Notes under the pieces: model-generated
Seen by the model: the letters and a program-made list of their open reading frames with translations, nothing else
Database searches by the model: none
What the model was told of the DNA's origin: nothing
Assembly (NCBI GenBank): GCA_031472005.1
Contig: PZJY01000013.1
Location: 1,860,001-1,924,000 of the forward strand
Direction: 5' to 3'
Length of the DNA: 64,000 bases
DNA from: Tetracladium setigerum
Taxonomy: Eukaryota > Ascomycota > Leotiomycetes > Helotiales
Translations under genes and position numbers: made by a program
Shown: one piece after another, positions 1 through 10,949 of the stretch
Position numbering within the stretch: the stretch's first letter is position 1
Layout of the letters: the number at the start of each line of letters is the position of its first letter

Positions 1-98
1 TCTTCTTGAGTCCGGCCTGCCACAGCGTCTGCATATGTTCCCTGTTCAACCATTGTTCCAGGCCGAGGCGTAGGGGCTCGAATAGCGCGATATCAAGC
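1..98 (-). CDS. Partial exon of an unidentified gene running off the left edge
   Basis: On the minus strand about 30 codons are open without a stop. They read as an amphipathic, Leu/Glu/Trp-rich stretch containing EPLRLGLEQWL. Just upstream of it in the minus direction lies TTCTAG, which could be a 3' splice site. The composition looks coding, but the piece is too short to assign a family and no start or stop lies inside the window. It could be the downstream part of a minus-strand gene whose upstream exon lies in 100-500, where I cannot define splice sites. Confidence 0.3.
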
Positions 99-1007
99 TA
101 GAATGGTGATGCGCGCGAGGTCGAAGAGCGATGGTTTGCTGGTCAACGAAGGATGTTTCGTATCTGGTATTCGGATTGCAGAGAAGACCCTCCGGATTGG
201 CAGATAACAATCAGGTGCGAGCATGCATTTCTGGGAGTGTCGATAATGTTGGGTGGTCGTGTGTTGATAGTACCTACGTAAAAGACCTTGTCGTCATCCA
301 CTTTTTGGTACCTGACGGGTGAATGAGTTGGCAGACGCGCTGATAAGGAAACTGGACTGGCCAGTATGGCAACTTTTTGGCAGGTAATTGGTGATAGGGT
401 GAATAATTGGAGAACAGCGCACTCACGACTGAAGATATTCGTAAAGTCGCAACAATAACCCAATGATGTGTTTGAAACTTGGGGTCTGGATGGGGAAGTT
501 GGACGTGGATGCTTGATAATCTATCTGCACAAGATCTCGGGTTTCACGGTAACCCGAATCCCGGACTCCATCTGTTGAACCCGAATTCTGTTTTGATGTT
601 TCTGTGTTTTTGAAGTAATTCTTTCCTCAAAGGGAGCTCATTCGAAAATAGGTTATTTCCACGCTTTCAGGTAGTTATCTCTGCGTGTAACGATATCATT
701 TTCCGACGCCGCTGTCATGGCCACGTGGACCATGCGTGTATGACAATAATCTTGAATGGTGACGTTCTATGTTCCACTTCTTGGCTGCTTCTTCCCACTG
801 TGCCTGTCTCGCATCGAGCCACAGAATCGCCAAGCCATCTAATCTGATCTGTTTCTTCCGCCTGCTCGGTTTGATGGAGATACTGGTCTGTTCCGCCCCC
901 GTCACAAGGGGAATGTGAAGAGAGAAATACCCGATCGCGTGCGCAAGTATTATTGTTCTTTTGTGGTCTAAATATACAATAGTTACAATGCCATATCCAT
1001 GGACTTC
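99..1007. other. Intergenic stretch without a supported gene
   Basis: No reading frame here resembles a known protein. The open frames are short and overlap one another. The part near 990-1007 is the 3' flank of the ferrochelatase gene on the minus strand. An upstream exon of the edge gene at 1-98 may be hidden between 100 and 500. Confidence 0.4.
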
Positions 1008-2545
1008 CTAAACCGCCAGTGTTTCCTCCTTGGCTTCTCCCGCAAAAAACCTTTTGCTTTCCTCGCACTTCGCACTGGTACATCCTGGACACCTCAATCC
1101 CATTTGCTTGCTGCAGGCTACTCCACTATCCAGATGTGCCTTGGCAATATCTGCTAACGCCTGTATGAATACCGGCGATCCATTCAAACTTTCTGCTCGT
1201 TTAATGGTGTCTTTGTGACCTGATTCGCCAATGACTTCTTCGTCAAGCTCATACAGAGTCTCGATGTGATCTGAAGTGAATGCAACGGGGATTAAGATCA
1301 GATTCTTTTGTCCTTTGGCGATGTAATTCTCAACTGTATCGCTGGTCTGGGCTCCGAGCCATGCGCTAGGGCCAACCTGTGATTGCCATACTAGACGATA
1401 TGGGTGGGAGAAGTTGAGTCTCTGCATGACAGCATAGACGGTAGCTGCAACTTCAGCGGGATATGGGTCACCTGTTTGGAGTCAGCGAAGGATCTCGCCA
1501 CATCACGGGGGAAAGCAATACCTCTGTTGACGACCGACATTGGTAGACTGTGGGCCGAGAACAACAACACAACTTCTTTGCGTTGGTCTTCTGGATATGA
1601 CTCCAACTGCGCCTCGATATTGAGTGCAATAGCATCCACCAATCCTGGGTGGGCTGGCCACCTATCAATCACACTCCATTCAATTGATCCGTCCTTCTCG
1701 CCGGCGCTGATTCCTTTCGTCTTTCCTTCCAGCTTCTGCCTCCATCTCCACAACTCGTTGATGCTACTGCCGGTAGTCGAACAGCTGTACTGTGGGTATT
1801 GTGTGAAGGCGACGGCTCTTCCCCCCTTGCCATTTCCGAAACCATCCGCTAGCAACTTATTGTACATCTCCTCCGTCAATGGATTGGCGTATCTGAAAGC
1901 CACGTAAGGCTTGTGGGGAGCCGTCTCTGGCGAGATTTTGTCTAGAATCTTGCACATCTCTGCCGCCTGGTACTCTGACCACTTCCGAATGGGTGATCCA
2001 CCACCAATTGCTGCATATTGTTTCTGAATCTTGGGTGTTCGTCGCTTCGATATGAAAGGGCCCAGGTAGTTTTGAAGGGGCCAAGTGGGATGAGGTCGCC
2101 ATCAGCCTGTTGCGGAGATGTTAACAATGCGATTGAAACGGTGGAGGAGGAGGGGCAATACAAAGAGTCTGCTCAAGAAGCCGCCCACTTCATCAGTGGT
2201 CGCCGGGCCGCCCATGTTCATAAACACAATAGCTGTAGGGCCTTTGGAACCCTTCCCATCTTGAGTGACTGCCGGCGTTGGAGTCGCGAATCCTCGAATT
2301 TGATGTGTCGCACTCCGTTGCCATAACCTCGTTGCCGGAGATGAGACATTGGAGTGACATGCTCGTTTTGTGAGTTGGTTTATGGGGTTCGGAACGCCAT
2401 AGTGTGGTATGTAAAACGAATTGATATCGCTCCAAGATATTGTGGGCGAAAAGAAAGCGAGGCGATGTGTTACAAGTCGATGCTTACGCCGTCCGCATGC
2501 TGGTGTTTGGTTCTTGTCTCGGCAAGGAACATCATCATTGATCAC
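1008..2545 (-). CDS. HEM15: Ferrochelatase (HEM15), mitochondrial; one-base frameshift in the sequence
   Basis: Ferrochelatase inserts Fe2+ into protoporphyrin IX, the last step of heme synthesis, at the matrix side of the mitochondrial inner membrane. Exons are complement 2162-2545, 1522-2106 and 1008-1471; both introns are GT-AG (55 and 50 nt). Family motifs appear in order: FMNMGGP near the N-terminus, QYPQYSCSTTGSSINELWRW, SVIDRWP, LLFSAHSLPM, RLVWQSQVGPSAWLGAQT and FTSDHIETLYELDEE. The C-terminus carries a CxxC plus Cys cluster typical of [2Fe-2S] ferrochelatases. The first ~60 residues are basic and Ser/Ala-rich, as in a mitochondrial presequence, but the exact start is uncertain. The frame breaks after the DLIPLGPF segment, at a TTTT run at 2070-2073 (AAAA on the coding strand). 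One more A restores NYLGPF and the rest of the domain, giving 478 codons including the stop. The gene is divergent from KU70. Confidence 0.93.
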
Positions 2546-2790
2546 ATCCGACCAAAAAATGTACTGGGATTAGCTCCCTGTCGGCTTCGTCCCAAGATTC
2601 TAGGCATTATGGATGCAGCCAATAGGATGAGCTTGATTTGCTTTCCATTGTGTTGAGTAACGTGATCTGGTGCCGGTCTCGCGTAGCTGCCTGATTATGT
2701 GCACCAACGCGTCTTCCACCTCAACACCACACCACACCTCGTCCAAACGACCCTTTGACATCACCAGATTCCTACACAGCACTTGCGAAA
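2546..2790. promoter_or_regulatory. Shared divergent promoter region HEM15 / KU70
   Basis: About 245 bp separate the proposed HEM15 start (minus) from the KU70 ATG (plus), so both genes must use this interval. It includes a pyrimidine-rich stretch (CACACCTC, TTCCACCTCAACACC) just before the KU70 start. I see no convincing TATA box. The boundary on the HEM15 side depends on the uncertain HEM15 start. Confidence 0.4.
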
Positions 2791-4911
2791 ATGTCGAGTG
2801 ATAAACCCTCTTGGATGCGCGATGAAGACGAAGAGGAGGAGGAGGAGGATGAGCTTGATGAAACGGTGCGACTCGCTTCCCTATAATGCTCGCGTCTCCT
2901 TCGTCCAGAACCTAACATGCCAGCAGAGCTACACCCAGCAGAAGGATGCGGTCCTCTTCGCGATCAATATCAATTCCTCGATGCTCGCCCCTCCCCCTCC
3001 CTCCGATGATCCCAAATCGAGCAGAGACAGCCCAGCTATCGCTGCCCTCAAGTGCGCACATCAGATCATGCAGCAGCGAGTTATATCCAATCCAAAGGAC
3101 ATGATGGGCGTTTTGTTTTTCGGCACGGAAAAGACGAGAGTGATAGAAGAGAGCGGTCGGGAAAGTCTTGCATATCCACATTGCTACATCCTCACAGACC
3201 TGGACGTACCCGGAGCCGAGGATGTCAAGACTCTCAAATCCCTGATTGAGGACGAAGAGGAAGCGGAGGACCTCTTGCAGCCCACCAGCGACCCAATTTC
3301 CATGTCCAATCTCCTTTTCTGTGCGAACCAGATCTTCACAACCAAGGCACCAAACTTCAATTCGAGGAGGCTCTTCATCATCACTGACAATGATGACCCC
3401 ACTCGAACGACAAGACTATGGCATCTCAAGCCACTGTCAGGGCGAAGGATCTGTACGACTTGGACGTTGCCATTGAGCTCTTTCCCATTTCGCACCCTGA
3501 CCATGAGTTTGACCGTACCAAGTTCTATGATGCAAGTCAATCATCCTTAAACCTTTCAACTTGACTAACGTTCACAGGACATCTTGTACGCCAATCCTGA
3601 TGAACAAGAGGACGTAGCCACCAGTTTCAAGTCTAGTGGTGGTGGAATTTCGCTCCTCAGCAAGCTCGTCTCGGAAATCAACTCAAAACAAGTTGCAAAG
3701 CGAGCACTTTTTAGCAATGTGCCTTTCGAAATTGGCCCCAACTTTAGCATCTCGGTGAAAGGTTACAATATTCTCCATCCACAAAAGCCTGCTCGAAACT
3801 GCTTTATCTGGAACCAAGGTTCGGAGCTCCAGATACCTGTCAAAAAGAGCGAACAGACTTCGGGCGACATGAAGGCCATTGAGGACAAGACTTCCATCAA
3901 GAAGGCTTACAAGTTCGCCGGAGCGCAAGTTCTTTTCAAAGAAGACGAACAAAAGGCCTTGAAAAATTGGGGTTCGCCAGTAATTCGAGTTATTGGTTTC
4001 AAGCCTCAATCCATGTTACCTGCCTGGGCGGCCGTGAAAAGGTCAACATTCATTTACCCAAGCGAAGAACACTACGTTGGTTCGACCCGCACGTTTTCTG
4101 CTCTTTGGCAGAAATTACTGAAGGATAAAAAGATGGGAATAGCGTGGCATATCGCACGGAAAAACACGTCACCTGTTCTCGTTGCTATCATTCCTTCAGA
4201 AGAGCGCATTGACGAAGCCACCAAACTCCAGACATCTCCCGCTGGCCTATGGCTTTACCAGCTGCCTTTTGCTGATGATATCCGCAAACCACCTCCAGTT
4301 GCCAAACCACTTGTCGCTTCTGATTTGTTGATCGATGAGATGCGAAAGGTTATCCAGCAGATTGTAAGTGACATATCATTTTCAACGTCCATGATTCGAA
4401 AGAAAGCATGCTATACTAACACATGTATTACTAGCAACTTCCAAAAGCCATATACGACCCAAGCAAATATCCCAATAGAAATCTCCAATGGTTTTACAAA
4501 CTCCTCCAACTCGCTGCTCTCGAAGAAGAAGTCCCCGATAAGCCCATCGCCGACGCCAGTATCCCAAAATACCGACAAATCGAAAAGCGCTGCGGCGAAT
4601 ACATCCAGAACTGGCGCGATATCCTCAGCAAGAACGCTCTGGCTCACCAGCACAATTTCAAGAAGCACGGCACCGATGATGACGAAGATGGCGAGCCCGG
4701 GAACAGCAGACCCAGCAAGAAAATTAAGATGGAGGAGAAATCGTTGGAATCGATGGCGATTGCTGACCTAAAGAAACTTCTTGAGAGGGGCACCCTCGGC
4801 GCCTTTACGGTGCAGCAGTTGAAGGATTTCCTTTCGACCAAGGGAGAACGAGCGACGGGGAAGAAGGCTGATCTCGTCGAGAGAGTGGAGCAGTGGATTG
4901 AGAATAATTGA
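2791..4911 (+). CDS. KU70: Ku70, DNA-end-binding subunit of non-homologous end joining; one-base frameshift in the sequence
   Basis: Ku70 forms the ring-shaped Ku70/Ku80 heterodimer that binds double-strand breaks for end joining and also acts at telomeres. Exons: 2791-2865, 2927-3531, 3578-4363, 4435-4911. The N-terminal acidic stretch is followed by the von Willebrand A-like domain (KDAVLFAIN near residue 30; RRLFIITDNDDP), the Ku core barrel, the C-terminal arm (IPKYRQIEKRCGEYI) and a C-terminal SAP domain (LKKLLERGTLGAFTVQQLK) after a basic KKIKM patch. The frame breaks after ITDNDDP at CCCC 3397-3400. One extra C restores SNDKTMASQATVRAKDLYDL and gives 648 codons including the stop, the usual Ku70 length. 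The second intron (3532-3577) has a GC-AG border, GCAAGT...CACAG. The other two are GT-AG. Confidence 0.95.
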
Positions 4912-5540
4912 TGAGATATTGCTTTTTTTTGCAATCTAGAGTTGATTGATTGCTACAGCGTTCTACTGTAATGTACTATATTCTTTTTGGGCTCAAAATC
5001 GCGCCAGGGAATGGATTGTGGCTATTTGCAAGTTGTGGAAGATTTTTCGAGAGGTTAGCAAGCAAGGTTCGAAAATTTGAAAGATTCATGAAATGATGTT
5101 AAAAGTTTGCGCCTGCTTGCTTTATAGAGTATAGAATAGAAACCAAAACGCGTTCTCTAGTCGGTTGACCAAACCCTACCAACCTTGCTTAGCCTAGTTC
5201 AAGTATCCGCACATGTCATCACCAGATTGGTCTTGCTGGTCTTCTATACTTGAAGCTTAGAACAATGTTCTTCCCCCTCGCCTCTTAGCAATATAGCCAC
5301 AACTATCGGAGGAAATTTGAAAGTTTGGTGGTCGTCTGCCTCAAGTGGCGCAGGCGTCCATGTCAGCAAATAGCAAGAGCTTGTTCTTCACCCTCGTCGC
5401 TTCCAGGACGAAGGTCAGGCCACCTCACTAGCGTGGCGCTAATGGCCGGCTATTCTATCGTACATTATGCCATTGAATACGGCATCAAGGGACGATCCGC
5501 GTCAATTATCTCATGCTTTATAAGTTTATTTTCGCGAACT
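4912..5540. other. Intergenic region between KU70 and the NACHT gene
   Basis: Contains the KU70 3' flank, the upstream copy of the direct repeat (5073-5197, listed separately) and the presumed promoter of the NACHT gene. No coding sequence is supported. An open frame extends upstream of the chosen NACHT start to about 5325, but that part has no family resemblance. Confidence 0.5.
5073..5197 (+). repeat. Direct repeat, copy A, upstream of the NACHT gene
   Basis: About 120 bp starting AAATTTGAAAGATTCATG and including CGCGTTCTCTAGTCGGTTGA recurs in the same orientation at 10680-10803. By eye the identity is roughly 90 percent, with mostly transitions and a few one-base indels. Similarity stops abruptly on both sides. 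The pair brackets the NACHT gene at a distance of 5.6 kb. I do not recognise the repeat. It could be a solo element or the trace of a duplication or insertion. Confidence 0.8.
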
Positions 5541-8500
5541 ATGGCATCATTAGCTGCTGGAGAGAATAGTGCTCAGGAAGTTGGCACTCAGTCTCATGCC
5601 GAAGAGCTTTTCAAGACCGTTGCAAGCAATTTCAAAGCCTCACTTTCTCCCAAAGAGAAAATTATCTTTCAGCCTTGTGAGACGCCAGCTTCGATGCTCC
5701 GGGAGATAGAGAAGGATGTCAAGACTTACCAACACAAGCGGAAGCTGGGAGTTCTTTGTCGGAAGATCGAGAAATTCTCAACAGCATGGGCTCCATTTTT
5801 TGAGATTACTGGGATATTCGTTTCGTCGCATCCTGAATTTGCAGCACTGGCTTGGGGAGCCGTTCGTTTGGTTTTCTTGGTACGTGTCGTTATTCCCTCC
5901 ACATATTCTTGGAAAGGGGCACTGATAACCCGTGATAGCTCGGATCGAACTACATCTCCTTTTTGGAAAAGATGGTGACGATGTTCGAGAAGATTGGAGA
6001 TGTACTTCCAAGGTACGAAGAGTATTTTGACCAAATCAATAGAAGGAAAAAAAAGATAGTTACGGACACTCAGGACGGTCAAAGCCAGAACCAGGTCGAT
6101 AATTCCGGGTACCAGCGAATCTCAAAGGCATTATCTTATGTCTACACCGACATCATTGAATTTTGCCAAGAGGCATGTGGCATGTTTTCAAGTCATAAAA
6201 AGGGTGAGCTCAAGATCGTTAGCTCCTGTCTCCTTCCTAATAGTGTTTCAGGTATTCGTCACAGGGTCACAGTCATGACCGATTTGTTATGGAAACCCTT
6301 CGACTTTCGATTTTCGGGGCTTCTTGCTAGGTTGCAGTCTCACCAGGCACTTTTTGACAGTGAAATGCAGCTAGAGGAAGCACGATTCATGGAAATACAA
6401 TTCGCACAGAGAAAAAAGGAGGCCAGAATAACCGAGGAGGTGCTGAAGCAGATTCAATTCCAGATGGAGCAGCTCAAGCTGAAGAACATCGAGAAGGAAT
6501 CGCTTCTTGTCAAGAATTTTGAAAAAATGGAACAACAAATTTGTGAACTTACTGTCCTCCAGCAGGAGTCTAGCCTAATCAATGCGGAGATATCAAAACT
6601 CATCGGTAAGAATATAAAGGCACCGAGTCTAGTGCGGCTCCCTGCCAGCCACCAAATGCTGACGATTCAGAATTTCGCGTCGGCCACATCAAAGCATGGA
6701 TAAATGGCCCTGAATACATGCAAGAGTTTGAGAAAGCAAGGAGAAAGTACTTAACCTCAACGGGAGAATGGCTGATCTCTGCTTCCCAATACCAAATGTG
6801 GAGGTCTTTCAGATACCAACATGCCCACATGACTGAAAGATTACCAGGCCAAGGTTACCCCCAAGCAATTTTGTTTATGACGGGTAAATAGAACATCCAT
6901 CGTATAGGACCCCAGCTGATTTGCTAAGCAAAACCTGGATATGGTAAAACAACACTGTCCTCGTTGTTGATCGATGACCTGAAGGCATACAGTGGGGATC
7001 GTAGTGAGAGCCAAAATGATGGTTTCGTATTGTTCTACCACTTCTCCTCGGACAAATTGAGCTCCTCGAACCTGCAGCAAGCTTTAAGGGCAATCTTGGT
7101 TCAGCTGGTCCACGAGTGTCGACATCAAACAGACCTGGTTGACCTCTTCGCCGTTTTGATTGATTCTAGAACTGTTGGACAGCTCACGGCCTCTGACGAC
7201 GAAGTTATCCAAGCTCTGTCGATCTTGTTGACTCGGTTGACCGATGTCACGCTTTTGTTCGACGGTGTTGACGAGTGTGTCGACACATCAGAATTCTTGA
7301 TCCAGATTTACGAATTATCTAACAACACGCGAACGAAGGTATTACTTCTTGGGCGACCCAATGTCGATATGCCTCGGTCATTTCGACATTACACCAGCTT
7401 TCATATGAATCAAGCACAGAACCTTGACGACATTGAACTCTTCCTGAGACCAGAGATGTCTTACCTTCAAGAAGAAGGGTTGCTGTTACCGGAAATGCCA
7501 CTGGACAAGGTGGTTTCTACTCTGGCCGCTAGAGCTCACGGTATGTTTCTTTGGGCCTTGCTAATGGTGCGGTACCTCGAATGCAAAGCATTGTCGCCGT
7601 ATGAACGAGAAGAAGCAATATTCGCTGTTGAACTCGTTGAAGGCTTGGAGGCAGTATACGAAAAGATACTGTCTATGCTAGCCAAACAGTTCCGCAAGTC
7701 ACAACAAAAAGTTGAAAAGATATTTTGGTTCCTGATCGCCGCACCTTCACGCCCGACAGTCACACACCTACAAATTGCTCTAGCGATTGAGCCCGAAGAA
7801 GTTACCAAGGACACCCGAATCATGAGAAATTTGGGTCAAGACCTTCCTATCATTTGCAACTCGCTGGTAGAGGTTGATAAGGACAATTGTGTCAGATTTT
7901 TGCATGGCTCCTTTAGAGATTTCTTGACAGACCCGGAACAGAAAGCTTCACTTGGTCCATTCTTTGTTAATGAAAGCCATGCTCGTCTCAAGTTCGGAAT
8001 TCTAGGACTATCTTACATTTTGTATGATATCCCAAGAGGACCACTGGATGGACGCGGTCAAGCAAGTGTAGGATTAGAGACTTTGAGAAACTTGTTTCCG
8101 TTTCTTGAGCTTGCGCTCTGCTGGGTTCATTACGCCGGGGCTTCACTTCGGGATCCTCTTTCTCTCCAGGGAGAGCACGACTCGGTCGAAACACAACGTC
8201 AATTCTTCTCGCTGGTTGCTCGATTTCTTACCGAGAAGCTCACCGTAACAACTTGGATTGAAGCCGTGTGGTCCTTTAGATTTCAGCCAGCTCTAGATGA
8301 GCTTGTGGACTCATTATCAGTAAATGGAGAAGAGCGTACCGATATACCGAACTTGTCGAATAGTAACTATGTACAATTGAAAAGTCTAGCTGAGGACCTG
8401 AATAGGCTTAATTCCGAGTGGGGCCATCTCCTCCATCCAGACCCAAGCAGTATCTGGCGTTCTAGCATGACTGCTTTCACAGCCTCTACCTTTTGGAGCA

Positions 8501-10210
8501 TCACAAGTGATACTTCTGTGAATTCCTTTGTTCCAAGTGAACTTTCCACGAAAGGGGGAGTTTCTGGTCGATCAAGTGCGAAAAGACATGCAATACTGGT
8601 ACAGTCACAGGTATCAGATTCGGGAAAGATTCTTGGTATTGTTCTTGTTTTCCCATCAAGGTAGGCTCAATGATTCCTGAAATTTTGACGTTGTCTGAAT
8701 AATTCCTACAGAGATTACATATCTCTTTTCGAGAACATATTCTCATCAACTGCGACACCAGAACCTTTCATGCCTCCTACTAAGGTAGAGAGGCATAACC
8801 TAGTGCAGCTTGCGAGCAATGGATGGAAAATACTGTATCAGCAACGATCTATACAGACAGAACAAGTCATCCTCCAACTTGAACACGAAATTAACCCCAA
8901 GCAAGTGGTAGATATACTTACTCAGAGTCTAGTATCGGGTCGACCTGATCGTTTTCCATTTCCGGTTGCTTTCAGCAGCTCTCTGGATCGTTTAGCCGTC
9001 CTACGAACAATATTTACCGTCACCCAGAGCAAGTCGGAGGAGACCCAATTTGACCTCAAAATTCAGGAGCTTAAAGCGCGAGGCAATCGTGGGGTTCAAT
9101 ACGCCACTAAGTTTGCTCCAAATGGCAAGGCCGTTGCATTTGTGCATGGAGGAACTGGTATAACCCAGATTATGGAACGACGACCTGAGATATGGAGTCA
9201 AGACGATGGCGCTGGGATTGACGACGATTTCTACAGGAGAGGTACGGTTACCGCGATGTGGCAGAATCCGCACGAGTCGGTCATGGGTGTACCAACACCA
9301 GGATTTGTTTTCCACCATTCGTTACCGCTATTGGTATTCTCAGAATGGACGAAGTTGTCAATGTGGTGGTTCAATAAGGATAGTGAGTTTTTAAGTCCCG
9401 TATTAATAGATTGATACCAAGACTTTAGCAGAAAAAAACGCAAGAACTCGAGGAACCATGGAGATATCCTCACCTGTCGCATTCTTGGACCTGTATGTAC
9501 TTCGGTGTGCCATTTTATCACCAGGAATCGTCGAATCAGCAAACTTGGCGAGGGATAGTCACGGTTCGTCTCGTTATCACATCAACAGAGGATCCCCGCC
9601 TTCCCCACGCAATCATTCCCCATGGCAGGATTTTATACATATCAATCTTCGCGAGCTCATGGAACCAGTAATTGCTACCCTGGATCTGCAGAATTCCAGC
9701 CAGGAGCTAGTAGCCATGACTACTCCAGCTACTCTCTCGACCAACTCCACACCATTCGACAATAGTCGCGTGATCAGGCGAGAAGCTACTCAAAACGCTA
9801 TTTTTCTAGACTTAAGTAACAGATGGAGATCCGAAAATTACCTTCTAACTCACCTGCCACGCCTTCACAATGGAGAAGACACTTTCGTTTCGCTCCTCCA
9901 ATTCGACAAAAACGACAAGTGGGTGAAACTCGTCTGGAACAAAGGTCCGCAAGAGTCTTACAGTACGATCGATACTCCTAGTCCATACCTACCGTCGATT
10001 ATCTCGACGAAACGAGAGAACCTCATGGGAGGGGTTAATCAAGGGAAGATGAGATCCGAAATTGAAAGAATTGAACCCAACTACCACAGAGAACGTCTCT
10101 TAATGCCTAGAAGGATCGATATTGCTCGAAGGGAACAGGGCAAAGATAATGCGTTGTGGAGCGAAACTAAAGTACCAGCCTTGCGGCGACGGAGTCACAG
10201 TATACCATGA
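5541..10210 (+). CDS. NLR-like protein: DUF7708-type N-terminus plus NACHT NTPase
   Basis: A predicted STAND-class signalling NTPase of the kind used in fungal non-self recognition. Exons: 5541-5879, 5939-6203, 6252-6605, 6671-6883, 6929-8660, 8712-9382, 9429-10210; all introns are GT-AG and the model closes to 1,452 codons including the stop. Residues ~60-200 match the DUF7708 signature (FVSSHPEFAALAWGAVR, then SNYISFLEKMV). A coiled coil follows around residues 270-340. The P-loop, PGYGKTTLS, is formed after the 45-nt intron at 6884. Walker B is TLLFDGVDECVD, followed by the sensor-like VLLLGRPNVDMPRSF. After the NACHT comes a winged-helix-like part (IFWFLIAAPSRPTV) and a long C-terminal domain without ankyrin or WD repeats. 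A likely conserved tail (GDGVTVYHEKRRL) continues in another frame past the stop, to about 10303. The start was chosen as the ATG just before the DUF7708-like region. Confidence 0.88.
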
Positions 10211-10949
10211 GAAACGAAGGCTTTCGCGGATCCCAACAGATTTGACCGCGCCAGTTTTTCTGACGAGTCTGGATGATCTAATGTCTACGAACACCATCTA
10301 AGATCAACTGATGATTCAAGTCTAAGATTCATAGGAAAGTTGTTGGAAATCGGAACCAATCTCCATATCTTGATTCTGGTTGATTTCTTCCCCTGAGAGA
10401 CATTGTGCGCTCTTCGACTTCGATACAGCCCACGGCAAACTCCTCTGATCACAACGAGCGCGTCGAAACCAAGTGGATTTGTCGTTTTAGGCGCTCTTAC
10501 TGCTATGGATGAACAGTGATTTGCTTTGTGAAGTCAAGGTCATATGAGATTCTATAGAAAATTGAGTTATCATCTTGGGTTTTTCTTCACGGTTAATGTG
10601 TTGGGACAGGACTAGGGCTTGCATATCATCTAGAGGTACAGTCCTGTGGGAGCGCAACATTCTTCATTGCAGACTCCGGAAATTTGAAAGATTCACGAAA
10701 TGATGTTAAAGTTTCGTTTGCTTGCTTTATAGAGTATAGAACAGGAACCAAAAACGCGTTCTCTAGTCGGTTGACCAAACCCCACCGACCTTGTTTTGGC
10801 TTGTAGGGCGATGTGCAAATATTATTGAATTACATCAAGTCAGACTAGTCTAAGATAAATATTGTAAAAGGGTATAAAACAACGCCCCAAAGCATAAGAA
10901 AAATGTCATGTCCACCACAACTATTTTAAAGATATCACAATTGCTCGTT
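10211..10949. other. Intergenic region downstream of the NACHT gene
   Basis: Between the NACHT stop and the end of the minus-strand membrane-protein gene. It holds the out-of-frame continuation of the NACHT C-terminal tail (to about 10303) and repeat copy B. Nothing else is supported. Confidence 0.5.
10680..10803 (+). repeat. Direct repeat, copy B, downstream of the NACHT gene
   Basis: Second copy of the repeat at 5073-5197, in the same orientation and about 470 bp after the NACHT stop codon. Both copies end near the shared sequence GTTGACCAAACCC followed by divergent bases. Recombination between the copies would remove exactly the NACHT gene. Confidence 0.8.

Noticed and set aside
143..463. 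106-codon minus-strand frame near the left edge
   Set aside because: No family resemblance, no clear splice connection and a competing frame on the other strand.
1008..4911. HEM15 and KU70 as pseudogenes
   Set aside because: Each has one single-base loss in a homopolymer and otherwise perfect family sequence; HEM15 is essential. Sequencing error explains both better.
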